A DNA stretch of 64,000 nucleotides from NCBI RefSeq assembly GCF_037975245.1, contig NC_092571.1, positions 7,730,501 to 7,794,500 of the forward strand. Direction: 5' to 3'. Origin of the DNA: Apostichopus japonicus (taxonomy: Eukaryota > Echinodermata > Holothuroidea > Aspidochirotida > Stichopodidae). The stretch's first letter is position 1, and each line of letters begins with the position of its first letter. Positions 35,183-46,186 of the stretch are shown piece after piece. The position numbers and the translations under genes were made by a program. The notes beneath the pieces are model-generated. The model was given only the letters and a program-made list of their open reading frames with translations. It had not been told where the DNA came from and did not search any database.

Positions 35183-35262
<80 letters not shown>

Positions 35263-35290
35263 TTATATATTTATATATATAATATATGTA
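35183..35290. repeat. (AT)n microsatellite
   Basis: An almost pure AT tract directly after the death-domain stop codon, extending as ATTTAT variants to about 35290. Confidence 0.97.
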
Positions 35291-36354
35291 ATATATGTGT
35301 GCGTATGCGTGTGTGTATATGACACTTGCTCGTAAACGTCCTAACTTCAGAGAGATTACTTGGATACATTTCATATTTGGTATGTAGCTTCCCCTTAGGT
35401 AAAACTGCTTTGACATCGTTATTGGTATTGGTGAAAGGTCAGCAAGGGTCAAAGTCAGAAACCATTGTTCACACAATATTTCAATTAGTAGTTATTAAGT
35501 AATTATTAAGTTAAAGGAAGTTCGAACTTAGCATGTTGCTTGCCGTCGGTGAGAAGACGATCTGTAGTGTTTTTTGAGGTCAACAGGGAAAAATGTGTGA
35601 AAGTCTTGTAAACATGATATCTCAAGGAGGGTTGCCCTGTGTAGTCCATATATTTTGGCATGTGGATTTCCTGTAATAACTGCATCAACCCTATTGTTTG
35701 TGGTGGAGGTCAAAGGTCATTTAGGATCAGCAGAGGGCAAAATGCGAATATATCAAGAGTGCTATTTCTTCAGAACAAGAACCAAAACATGAAAGGAGCT
35801 CATATATGCATGGAATAATAGCCTTGTGTATTGTATAGTTTATACACAATTTGATGTAGGTCAGAGTTCATTTAAGGTCATTAGGTGTCAGTAAGCCTTC
35901 TTGAACACAATGTAAATATGACTTTTCCAGATAGATAGAAAAGAACAGAAGCTGGTTTGTATGGCATGGCTTCTCTATGATGAGTACAAGAACCCTATTG
36001 TTTTTGGTGGAGTGTACAGGTCATTTGGGTTCTGCAGAGGTTAAACTCTGGGAATTTTAAACCTGCATCATGGAATATCATATTGGTACATGAAATTCCA
36101 TGAAGAGCCCAGTAATTCTTTTAAAAGTCAAAGGTCATTTGAGGTCAGCAATGGAGATGTGTAAAAACCTTATAAAAGCACTGTAGCTGGATAATTTCTT
36201 TTCATATTGAGACTCCTAATTTACTTCATTTGCATTCCAACCCCTCCACCCCCCCCCCTTCCTTCTTATCTGCTCTATCTATATTGATCCAATACTATCA
36301 TACATTTATGCTGAAGTGCTGGTCAAACTTTGTTATTAATAGTCCTCCAGAGGC
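35291..36354. other. Noncoding, with dispersed 'aaggtcatttgaggtcag' words
   Basis: Repeated words (aaaggtcattt, gaggtcagca, ccctattgttt) recur several times at irregular spacing, as in an old dispersed repeat. No exon is supported. In the long transcript model this is intron. Confidence 0.45.
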
Positions 36355-36576
36355 GAGTCGGGCCCTTGGGACCATTATGTTACTGCACTTCTCACTTTTG
36401 TGAAGTTTATTTTGACAATGAGAATATACTATTCGTTGTCCTGCATTTTCCCAGGGTTCCTGGATATATTCCTGGCTCCCCTGTATATTTTCCCTGGATC
36501 CCTCATGAGGCCTGGGAATGTAGCTCGGTCTCAATGCCCCACTCACCAGATCTGTCTCTCTTTCGTGTACATACAG

Positions 36577-36621
36577 AACAACGAATTCGTGATGCAGAAC
36601 TGCTACAAGTGCCGCTGAATG
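36577..36621 (+). CDS. Cassette exon 1 (45 bp, phase 1-1)
   Basis: acatacag precedes and GTAAGT follows. The phase-1 frame reads QRIRDAELLQVPLN and ends in a single G, like every other cassette in the gene. Its length is a multiple of three, so it can be included or skipped without shifting the frame. It encodes linker sequence after the death domain. Confidence 0.6.
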
Positions 36622-36883
36622 GTAAGTCCTAGACTCCGTTTTCCTTTGATATCCAGAGTCCTCAAGAGATAATTCAGGCCCTTGGGACCCATTATGTTAC
36701 TGCACCTCTGTCACTTCTGTGAAGCTTATTTTGACAAATGAGAATATACTATTCGTTGTCCTATATTTTCCCAGGGTTCCTCCATATCTTCCTGGCTCCC
36801 CTGTTTATTTTCCCTGGACCCCTCATGGAGCCCTGTCTCAATGCCCCTCTCACCAGATCTGTCTCTATTTCATGTACATACAG

Positions 36884-36922
36884 ATGAAGGTGATTGTGGA
36901 GCACAACCACGACAGGCTAATG
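36884..36922 (+). CDS. Cassette exon 2 (39 bp, phase 1-1)
   Basis: acatacag precedes and GTTAGT follows. The frame reads EGDCGAQPRQAN. It is the counterpart of cassette 1 in the tandem duplication. Its start and end resemble the later array exons (NGDP..., ...GAN), which suggests common origin. Confidence 0.6.
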
Positions 36923-36925
36923 GTT

Positions 36926-37570
36926 AGTCCTCTTTCAGTTTTCCTGTTCCTATGACAACAAACATACATATCTAAGATTTCAAACTGCCTGGATCAATCA
37001 CGTTTGCAGATCACATCACTGTGCTGGAAACTTATTCCATTCGTGAGCCACAAATTTGTCTGAGAGGATTTGATGCTTTTTTAAATTTCTTCCAAGCTTT
37101 CTCAGTCTCTCTAAAAACAACAAATTTGCAAACTAAAGGGACACCCTTTACAGATAATTTTCACTAACACTTTTTCTAAATTAGTATGAATCAAATACAA
37201 AAATTCAGTTGGAAAATGTTTAGAAATTAGCTTTAAACATGAAAATTGACTATATAGGCCACCGAGCGTGGAAAATCTTTCTCGTCCAATGAGCATGTAA
37301 CCTGATCTCACATGATCTCATCTTCATGTCCTTTGTGTGCTTAGACTATTAAACCTGTAACTTTAGTATGCTAAAAAAGATCTCCCATCCCGAGAAATAC
37401 TGGAATTCATCCCTAATATTATGGGAACTTAGATTAATTGGTATCGGTGAGTAAGCGTTTCTATTTGACATCATTATTTCATCATTCTGTAATAAATCAT
37501 TAACATCTAAGCTAGTTAATGGCAATTCCCCCCACCCCCCCTATTTTTTTCCTTTAGTTGATCAGATTAA
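36926..37570. other. Intron, nothing recognised
   Basis: AT-rich sequence without repeats or exon signals that I can support. Confidence 0.4.
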
Positions 37571-37576
37571 GACAGG

Positions 37577-40345
37577 TCACGTATCTTGTTCAGCATTTCA
37601 CTAACACGATAGACAGTGCTGGTCTGTTGAGATATTCTCTAGTGTACAGTAGCATCACTGCAGCCAGGCTGTGTGAGAGGTCATGTATCTTGTTCAGCAT
37701 TTCACTAACACGATAGACAGTGCTGGTCTGTTGAGATATTCTCTAGTGTAGCATCACTGCAGCCAGGCTGTGTGAGAGGTCATGTATCTTGTTCAGCATT
37801 TCACTAACACGATAGACAGTGCTGGTCTGTTGAGATATTCTCTAGTGTAGCATCACTGCAGCCAGGCTGTGTGAGAGGTCATGTATCTTGTTCAGCATTT
37901 CACTAACACGATAGACAGTGCTGGTCTGTTGAGATATTCTCTAGTGTAGCATCACTGCAGCCAGGCTGTGTGAGAGGTCATGTATCTTGTTCAGCATTTC
38001 ACTAACACGATAGACAGTGCTGGTCTGTTGAGATAATCTCTAGTGTAGCATCACTGCAGCCAGGCTGTGTGAGAGGTCATGTATCTTGTTCAGCATTTCA
38101 CTAACACGATAGACAGTGCTGGTCTGCTGAGATAATCTCTAGTGTATCATCACTGCAGCCAGGCTGTGTGAGAGGTCATGTATCTTGTTCAGCATTTCAC
38201 TAACACGATAGACAGTGCTGGTCTGCTGAGATAATCTCTAGTGTATCATCACTGCAGCCAGGCTGTGTGAGAGGTCATGTATCTTGTTCAGCACTTCGCT
38301 AACACGATAGACAGTGCTGGTCTGTTGAGATAATCTCTGGTGTAGCATCACTGCAGCCAGGCTGTGTGAGAGGTCATGTATCTTGTTCAGCACTTCGCTA
38401 ACATGATAGACAGTGCTGGTCTGCTGAGATAATCTCTGGTGTAGCATCACTGCAGCCAGGCTGTGTGAGAGTTCATGTATCTTGTTCAGCATTTCCCCTA
38501 TACGATAGACAGTGCTGGTCTGCTGAGATAATCTCTGGTGTAGCATCACTGCAGCCAGGCTGTGTGAGAGTTCATGTATCTTGTTCAGCATTTCACCTAT
38601 ACGATAGACAGTGCTGGTCTGTTGAGATATTCTCTGGTGTAGCATCACTGCAGCCAGGCTGTGTGAGAGGTCATGTATCTTGTTCAGCATTTCACCTACA
38701 CGATAGACAGTGCTGGTCTGTTGAGATAATCTCTAGTGTAGCATCACTGCAGCCAGGCTGTGTGAGAGGTCATGTATCTTGTTCAGCACTTCGCCTACAC
38801 GATAGACAGTGCTGGTCTGCTGAGATAATCTCTAGTGTAGCATCACTGCAGCCAGGCTGTGTGAGAGGTCATGTATCTTGTTCAGCATTTCACTAACACG
38901 ATAGACAGTGCTGGTCTGTTGAGATATTCTCTAGTGTAGCATCACTGCAGCCAGGCTGTGTGAGAGTTCATGTATCTTGTTCAGCATTTCACCTATACGA
39001 TAGACAGTGCTGGTCTGTTGAGATATTCTCTGGTGTAGCATCACTGCAGCCAGGCTGTGTGAGAGGTCATGTATCTTGTTCAGCATTTCACTAACACGAT
39101 AGACAGTGCTGGTCTGCTGAGATAATCTCTAGTGTATCATCACTGCAGCCAGGTTGTGTGAGAGGTCATGTATCTTGTTCAGCATTTCACTAACACGATA
39201 GACAGTGCTGGTCTGTTGAGATATTCTCTAGTGTAGCATCACTGCAGCCAGGCTGTGTGAGAGGTCATGTATCTTGTTCAGCATTTCACTAACATGATAG
39301 ACAGTGCTGGTCTGTTGAGATATTCTCTAGTGTAGCATCACTGCAGCCAGGCTGTGTGAGAGGTCATGTATCTTGTTCAGCATTTCACTAACATGATAGA
39401 CAGTGCTGGTCTGTTGAGATATTCTCTAGTGTAGCATCACTGCAGCCAGGCTGTGTGAGAGGTCATGTATCTTGTTCAGCATTTCACTAACACTATAGAC
39501 AGTGCTGGTCTGCTGAGATAATCTCTAGTGTAGCATCACTGCACCCAGGCTGTGTGAGAGGTCATGTATCTTGTTCAGCATTTCACTAACACGATAGACA
39601 GTGCTGGTCTGCTGAGATAATCTCTAGTGTAGCATCACTGCACCCAGGCTGTGTGAGAGGTCATGTATCTTGCTCAGCATTTCACTAACACTATAGACAG
39701 TGCTGGTCTGCTGAGATATTCTCCAGTGTAGCATCACTGCAGCCAGGCTGTGTGAGAGGTCATGTATCTTGCTCAGCATTTCACTAACACTATAGACAGT
39801 GCTGGTCTGCTGAGATATTCTCTAGTGTAGCATCACTGCAGCCAGGCTGTGTGAGAGGTCATGTATCTTGTTCAGCATTTCACTAACACTATAGACAGTG
39901 CTGGTCTGTTGAGATATTCTCTAGTGTAGCATCACTGCAGCCAGGCTGTGTGAGAGGTCATGTATCTTGTTCAGCATTTCACCTACATGATAGACAGTGC
40001 TGGTCTGCTGAGATATTCTCTAGTGTAGCATCACTGCAGCCAGGCTGTGTGAGAGGTCATGTATCTTGTTCAGCAATTCACTAACACGATAGACAGTGAT
40101 GGTCTGTTGAGGTCTTCTCTAGTGTAGCATCACTGCAGCCAGGCTGTGTGAGAGGTCATGTATCTTGTTCAGCATTTCACCTACATGATAGACAGTGCTG
40201 GTCTGCTGAGATCTTCTCTAGTGTAGCATCACTGCAGCCAGGCTGTGTGAGAGGTCATGTATCTTGTTCAGCATTTCACTAGCATGATAGACAGTGCTGG
40301 TCTGCTGAGATAATCTCTGGTGTAGCATCACTGCAGCCAGGCAGA
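37577..40345. repeat. 99-bp minisatellite, about 28 units
   Basis: The unit runs from gtcatgtatcttgttcagca through atagacagtgctggtctg to catcactgcagccaggctg. I count 28 starts of the gtatcttg(t/c)tcag word. Units differ by a few bases, and variants are grouped along the array. The unit is 33 codons long. On the minus strand many units contain TAG (cta/g at the agtgta position), while units at about 38240-38690 carry CAG and read open as SHSLAAVMLHQRLSQQTST. It lies in the intron between cassette exons 2 and 3. Confidence 0.96.
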
Positions 40346-40487
40346 ATACTAGGTACATATTTTACGAAGCATATGTGAATCATGCTGGAATTACATTTTT
40401 TTGGAATATTAAATTAGCTTATTAGATTGAGCATGTGTTCCATTCATCAGTGCAGTCAAGCATTTAACCTAGTTATCCCCTTCACAG

Positions 40488-40571
40488 ATAATGGAGATCC
40501 TGCACACCGCCATCTGTTGGGGGCAGAAGGGAATGGGGCAACAACGCCAGCCAATCCTCGGGGAGCAAATG
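40488..40571 (+). CDS. Cassette exon 3 (84 bp), array copy A
   Basis: Acceptor ttcacag, donor GTTAGT, phase 1-1. It reads NGDPAHRHLLGAEGNGATTP then ANPRGAN. Proline-, glycine- and asparagine-rich, so a flexible linker. Confidence 0.65.
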
Positions 40572-40828
40572 GTTAGTCGCAGATGTTAAATTTCCTGTGT
40601 CTTTATCGCAAGTGTATAAATAAAGCCTCACTCTGTATTATAAACACAAATATGCCCAATATCAACCCTACACTGTCTTTTGGCACTATTTGGTAGTCAA
40701 TTACATAATCATGAAATCATGTTTATTCTGGCATTATATATTTTGGAACAAAAGTAATTACCTAATAGATATTGCATGTGTTTCGTCCATCACTAGTGAA
40801 AGGTTTAACCTTCTTATTCCATTCGCAG

Positions 40829-40906
40829 TTTATGGAGATACTCCACGTTGCCCTCTGTTGGAAGGGAATGGGGCAACAGTGCCAGCCAACCCTCAGGGAG
40901 CAAATG
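40829..40906 (+). CDS. Cassette exon 4 (78 bp), array copy B
   Basis: Acceptor attcgcag, donor GTTAGT, phase 1-1. It reads YGDTPRCPLLEGNGATVPAN then PQGAN. It lacks 6 bp (GGGGCA) present in copies A and E. Confidence 0.65.
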
Positions 40907-41162
40907 GTTAGTCGCAGATATTAAATTTCCTGTGTCTTGTCTCAAGTGTATTAATAAAGCCACTCTTTGCATTATAAACACAAATATGCCAATATCAACC
41001 CTACACTGTCTTTTGGCACTATTTGGTAGTCAATTACATAATCATGAAATCATGTTTATTTTGGCATTATATATTTTGGAACAAAGATAATTACCTAATA
41101 GATATTGCATGTGTTTTGTCCATCACTTAGTGAAAGGTTTAACCTTCTTATTCCATTCGCAG

Positions 41163-41240
41163 TTTATGGAGATACTCCACGTTGCCCTCTGTTGGAAGGG
41201 AATGGGGCAACAACGCCAGCCAATCCTCGGGGAGCAAATG
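41163..41240 (+). CDS. Cassette exon 5 (78 bp), array copy C
   Basis: Same signals and phase as copy B. It reads YGDTPRCPLLEGNGATTPAN then PRGAN. Confidence 0.65.
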
Positions 41241-41497
41241 GTTAGTCGCAGATGTTAAATTTCCTGTGTCTTTATCGCAAGTGTATAAATCAAGCCTCAC
41301 TCTGCATTATAAACACAAATATGCCAATATCAACCCTACACTGTCTTTTGGCACTATTTGGTAGTCAATTACATAATCATGAAATCATGTTTATTCTGGC
41401 ATTATATATTTTGGAACAAAGATAATTACCTAATAGATATTGCATGTGTTTTGTCCATCACTTAGTGAAAGGTTTAACCTTCTTATTCCATTCGCAG

Positions 41498-41575
41498 TTT
41501 ATGGAGATACTCCACGTTGCCATCTGTTGGAAGGGAATGGGGCAACAGCGCCAGCCAACCCTCAGGGAGCAAATG
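41498..41575 (+). CDS. Cassette exon 6 (78 bp), array copy D
   Basis: Same signals and phase as copy B. It reads YGDTPRCHLLEGNGATAPAN then PQGAN. Confidence 0.65.
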
Positions 41576-41822
41576 GTTAGTCGCAGATGTTAAATTTCCT
41601 GTGTCTTTGTCTCAAGTGTATTAATAAAGCCTCACTATGTATTATAAACACAAATATACCAATATCAACCCTACACTATCTTTTGGTACTATTTGGTAGT
41701 TAATTACATAATCATGAAATCATGTATGTTCTGGCATGGAACAAAAATAACAACCTACTAGATATTGCATGTGTTTCGTCCATCACTTAGTGAAAGGTTT
41801 AACCTACTTATTCCATTCACAG

Positions 41823-41906
41823 ATAATGGAGATCCTGCACACTGCCATCTGTTGGGGGCAGAAGGGAATGGGGCAACAGCGCCAGCCAACCCTCAGGGAG
41901 CAAATC
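41823..41906 (+). CDS. Cassette exon 7 (84 bp), array copy E
   Basis: It starts like copy A (NGDPAHCHLLGAEGNGATAP). The last exon base is C instead of G (AATC|GTTAGT), which weakens its donor and changes the codon formed across the junction. It may be used less. Confidence 0.55.
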
Positions 41907-42155
41907 GTTAGTCATAGATGTTAAATTTCCTGTGTCAAGTGTATTAATAAAGTCTCACTATGCATTATAAACACAAATATGCCAATATCAACCCTACACT
42001 GTCTTTTGGCACTATTTGGTAGTCAATTACATAATCATGAAATCATGTTTATTCTGGCATTATATATTTTGGAACAAAAATAATTACCTAATAGATATTG
42101 CATGTGTTTCGTCCATCACTTAGTGAAAGGTTTAACCTCGTTATTCCATTCATAG

Positions 42156-42226
42156 ATAAGTCAGAAGGAAAAGCTGAAGCTCCTCAAGTGGTTGATCTAG
42201 TTAATGACAAAAATGGTTCATCCTAG
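42156..42226 (+). CDS. Alternative terminal exon with stop
   Basis: After the acceptor tccattcatag the phase-1 frame reads KSEGKAEAPQVVDLVNDKNG, SS and TAG (42224-42226). The upstream intron belongs to the array, so this exon is a diverged array member that became a terminus. It gives a linker-only C terminus. To reach the downstream death-like exon this exon must be skipped. Confidence 0.55.
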
Positions 42227-42710
42227 ATGTTCAACTTGATGTGTATTTGTCTTCATAGTTTAAGCCTCATTATGACATTTTGGCCCAAACTGATTGTACA
42301 TTGTACAGTGTTTGTCAGTGAATGCAATTGGTTGTTGTTGCCAATATACGTTTTGCTCGAGAAAAGCTGGAAATCTCTCATCTTCCGATTCCCTCCCTTC
42401 ACTTTCTCTACATAAGTCAAAGAAATAGTCTCATATCTCGATATTACCAACCTTCATTGGGAGAAATGCTTTGCTTAGTTTAAGTGTTTGTCCAAATACC
42501 CTGTCCGGTGTTAGTTTTGTATTTTGAAGTTTCATATTGCTAACGGTAAAGGGATTCATTTTCAAAGGGGTTGTTACTTCATTGAGTTGATTATATCCCA
42601 GAAGCTTTCCTCCTCATGTGTAAAACTATTAATCTATCTAACTTATTTGGTAAAGAAATAATTTTATCATTGATGCTAAAGAAAAATTTAATTCTTACAT
42701 TTGTTTCTAG

Positions 42711-42746
42711 TAATCCAAACGATCTCTCTGGGACCTTCCCAGTCTG
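42711..42746 (+). CDS. Cassette exon 8 (36 bp, phase 1-1)
   Basis: Acceptor ttgtttctag, donor GTGATG (weak). It reads IQTISLGPSQS. The length is the same as the next two cassettes. Confidence 0.45.
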
Positions 42747-43024
42747 GTGATGAAAGTGCAAGATATGGTATATTTCAATTTTCATATTATCTTAAAATTT
42801 AGTTTACTATCATCCATGTCAAATTGTCAACATTGATACCAAAAGATCTCGTTTGCAAGTGAAACATACTATATAGGCATGTAATAACTTTACTAAGGCA
42901 TGTTACACGATCTCATATACAACAATTAACAGTTTTCCATGTGATGCGTCTTTGGAATTCCTGAGTTTCCAAGTTAAAATTGTTTGTGTCAAGAAATATT
43001 AAGGTGGTACAGTGTCTTAAATCT

Positions 43025-43132
43025 GGTAATCCATAATAATAATCAGCAGTTATTTTACGACGCTTAAGCGACCACAAATGTGGGAGAAGCCCGCAACGGC
43101 TTATGGATTACAACTTACACTTAATGCAGATC
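43025..43132 (-). mobile_element. SINE body fragment
   Basis: taagcgaccacaaatgtggg, the following gagaag, and ttacaacttacac match the body of the SINE at 5290-5585. The tRNA-like head is missing. Confidence 0.65.
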
Positions 43133-43453
43133 ATTAAGTTAGATATTCATGTTGGATGATTAAGAATACCTTTATCCGTCACAGCTTTAATATGTGTGGA
43201 CCCTAGCAGCTCAATGTAATAATGCTGTGTCTGATTGACAAATTTGTTTGATGAATGTGAATCAATTTTGCTCACATTTGATCAATATTGGTTCCATTCA
43301 TTGGCATTTTAACGCTAATGAGTAGCGACCGAACACAACAGTTTGGAAACATAGTCAGAATATACTACTTTAGAGGTATAAAAAAACTGAAAGAGTAGAA
43401 CTGTTGTTGAGATTTTAATATTTATATTACATCTTTCCATTGTCCATCTTCAG

Positions 43454-43489
43454 TAAATACGCCGCGACGATGGAACATAGGACCATCAG
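43454..43489 (+). CDS. Cassette exon 9 (36 bp, phase 1-1)
   Basis: Acceptor atcttcag, donor GTGTGT. It reads NTPRRWNIGPS in phase 1. Confidence 0.5.
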
Positions 43490-44615
43490 GTGTGTATGAT
43501 TGGTGCAATTCTTTTTATTTTGTGATCTTCTCAATCAAGTTACTCATGTCTTCAAAGGGATTTTATTGTCTATGTTCCTTCTTCTTTTTTCCTCATACAA
43601 CTAAAACTTTCGACTCTTAAGAATACCACATAATTTGTAACAGCCAACAATTCATTTTTACGACAACATTTGGAGTTACAATCTCTCTAGTGGGTCAAAA
43701 TCATTCTTACCTGTGAGCTATAAAACAGATTGCAGTGAAATATATGCTCCTGTTTTCTTCCCACAGTGACATGACTGTTGCTGCCACGACCTACAGTATA
43801 CAGTATCTCAATTTTCAGATTAGCAGAGAGTGTACAAGTTATATTCCTTGAATGTCAATAATGTCCTTACCTGAAGGAGCAAGAAAAAGAATGTCAAGAA
43901 TAACAAATTAACACTTTTGAACATGGATATGACATCACAGCTACACTGTGTCCAGACAGCCCAAATTATTGCTAGGGGCACTGCTATCACTGGGTCCTGC
44001 TTCCCAGAGAAAACCCTTTGTAGGCATTAACAGTACGGTAACAATATTACAGACCATTGACCTAAATGCATGTAGTGCAACTAAACATGTAGCACTTTGA
44101 TTTATAATGGAGCATCAGAGACGTCAAATGAAATATATTAACCTAATTGAAGAGAATTATCGGTGTTATAAAAGCCAATAAGTAGGATCGAGAGTCCCAA
44201 TCGCTTCTTCGTAAAGTCATTTGACCACTGGTCTGTGAATACTGTAAGTCAACTTACAAACGTTAATGAGTAGAATGAGAAAGTACAAGTTGTTCGTCAA
44301 TGTAAGAACATTGGAATTGCAAAATCTCCGTTGAGATGTTTTCAAGTGTTATTTCGACATCTGTATGTTTGGCAAATAGGCATCAGTAAAGTGTGTCTCT
44401 GAGTTGTATGCGGCCCACCTAGATCGGATGTGTGGAAGTTAAGTGAATCTGTGACGTCACAACCGTGGTTTCGTAGTGTAACAAACTTTGGGACATTTTC
44501 TCATGTACGTTCGACGATGGCTACTCTATTGCTACTTTGCCGTGAAAATGAAAAACCATTCCCGTATTTTTCTTCTCTATATTTTTATACCTGTCTCTGT
44601 TCTCTCCTCATTTAG

Positions 44616-44651
44616 ATCAACAATGGCAATTTGAACTAGAGGAATTAGGGG
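44616..44651 (+). CDS. Cassette exon 10 (36 bp, phase 1-1)
   Basis: Acceptor ctcatttag, donor GTAATT. It reads QQWQFELEELG. Its final G plus the GT of the next exon makes the glycine that opens the death-like exon at 45852. Confidence 0.5.
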
Positions 44652-44935
44652 GTAATTATGTTTTTCATAACAATTGTAAAGTATTTCATTTTGCAAAACA
44701 GCTCTCAAATTGAATTGGCTCTTTTGTATTAATTGGTATTATTATTACACCACATCATACCCATAAGATTGCAAATCCCAGCCTTGACTGCTCAAGGGTT
44801 TTTTCCAATAATGAAAATTCATCACAAATGTTAATTCTGGTTTGCTGTTGATTTAATATGTAGTCATGTCAAAAGACTTGTTTTAAAAACCCAAAATTTC
44901 CAGGTTACATCAACCTGTGAGTTATGGTGAGGGTG

Positions 44936-45005
44936 TTGTGGTCAAATGGCTAAGGCAATGGACTGAATGATTTAAGCATTGCAAGGTTTGAGTCCTCTAT
45001 TTTGA
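44936..45005 (+). mobile_element. tRNA-derived SINE head
   Basis: GTTGTGGTCAAATGGCTAAG resembles box A of a Leu/Ser-type tRNA and GGTTTGAGTCC (44985-44995) is a good box B. It is not a functional tRNA because pairing of the stems is lost. Confidence 0.55.
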
Positions 45006-45690
45006 AAATCTGATATCTCAAACAAAGTGAAATTTAAGTTTGGGTTTATATATTTTATGATATTTTCATTGACTTGCTAACATCATGACCATGAATTTGT
45101 GAGACACCCATGCTTGATCATTATCTCATCCAGGGTTCAGGCTTACTGGATGTTCTTCGGGCATCCTAGACTTTGAAAGGTTTTCTAGACATTATTTATC
45201 CAAACAAGATCAATGTACTATGTATGTTATGACTTAACTACTTTTAATGTAAATAAACTGTGCGTGTCGTCGAGACAACCTAAGGTTGTTCAAACAACGA
45301 CATTGACTGTCTATTCAGTTCCATGTTAATGGGAGATGCAAACCCAATCATTTATTTACCTATGTTTCAAATGCTAGTTTTTTTTTTGTGGTCGAAGATC
45401 CAATGCCAAAAAACTTGAAAGTAGCCGGAAGTCTCAATTTATCAGTTATTGCATCATGTAATTTACTGAGTGAGCTGCGGTATCTTTATGGTACATAATG
45501 TCTGCTTACATAGAAGTGGGTGCTTTTCTCTTTTCTATTTTTCAAAGGGAATGCCAAACATATAAAATTGAAATTTCATGGCCCTTTTACAAATTTGGGG
45601 TTATTCCTGTTACAGTAAATATAGTCCAGTACATAATGTCCAGGGACATTTCTGCGGATACTTTGAATCCTGGGACTAAACATGAAACCT

Positions 45691-45703
45691 GGGGACTTTC
45701 CCC
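45691..45703. promoter_or_regulatory. NF-kappaB-type motif, copy 2
   Basis: GGGGACTTTCCCC is identical to 69-81 and has the same distance to the death-like exon. Intronic; function inferred. Confidence 0.35.
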
Positions 45704-45851
45704 AAAAATTCAAAAGTCTTGTCAGCTAATATATTACGGGATACACAATGATACATGGATATTATATGAATTGGTTACTTAACACATCAAGGGGGGAAAA
45801 TACTGAAATTATGAAAATGTCAATTTGCTTTATTTTTGTTTGGTCTTACAG

Positions 45852-46186
45852 GTGAACTTGTTGCAAATCAAGAACTATCTCTCTTGGCAACCAGTATTGC
45901 CCAACTCCATGGTGGAAGGGAATTAAACGATGAACGACTATTCTGCAGTCAGTTAGGCATAGATGATAGGGTTTATAATCCAGTGTTGATGGACAGGAGG
46001 CAATCAAATAATGAAGAAAAACTATATTATGTTCTATATGCTTGGCTCATGGCTACTTCACTAACAAGGAACAGCCTTTGTAAAGCTCTTTTGAAATTTG
46101 ATAAAGTGAAAAAGACACGTCTATGTAAATTATATGTAGATATTGTCCATGAACTTTTTCATGAGAACTCTTCGGATAGCTCTTAG
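45852..46186 (+). CDS. Terminal death-like-domain exon of the 32.8-46.2 kb gene
   Basis: The acceptor ggtcttacag opens in phase 1: GELVANQELSLLATSIAQLH, then ERLFCSQLGIDDRVYNPVLM, EEKLYYVLYAWLMATSLTRN, and ends SSDSS with TAG at 46184-46186. The helix pattern and central Trp match the death-fold family. By hand alignment it differs from 231-565 at about 31 of 110 residues and about 42 of 335 bases, with only about six silent changes, while much of the noncoding flank is over 99% identical. Variable positions crowd into the first two helices and the final one; LYYV..AWLMATSLTRNSLCK is unchanged. It would give the gene a second death fold, separated from the first by the cassette-encoded linker. 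Confidence 0.72.

Larger units (their letters stand above)
36355..36925. repeat. Tandem duplication (about 305 bp) carrying cassette exons
   Basis: About 36355-36620 and 36660-36925 align: gggacc(c)attatgttactgc, gagaatatactattcgttgt, ttttccctgga, caccagatctgtctct, catgtacatacag. Each copy ends with a small phase-1 exon and donor. The intronic parts are better conserved than the exons. Confidence 0.85.
40440..42155 (+). repeat. Tandem exon-intron array, five units of about 335 bp
   Basis: Each unit has an intron (ttaaatttcctgtgtctttg, caatatcaaccctacactgt, gaaatcatgtttattctggc) and one cassette exon. Exon starts are spaced 341, 334, 335, 325 and 333 bp. Introns are nearly identical among units, so the amplification is recent. 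Confidence 0.95.

Noticed and set aside
35171-35476. Minus-strand open frame with repeated Ile-Tyr
   Set aside because: Translation of the (AT)n microsatellite.
38465-38896. Plus-strand open frame in the 99-bp array
   Set aside because: Repeat artefact; rich in Cys and Ser without a recognisable fold, and interrupted in other units.
37577-40345. CRISPR array
   Set aside because: Units are contiguous 99-bp repeats without unique spacers, in a eukaryotic intron.
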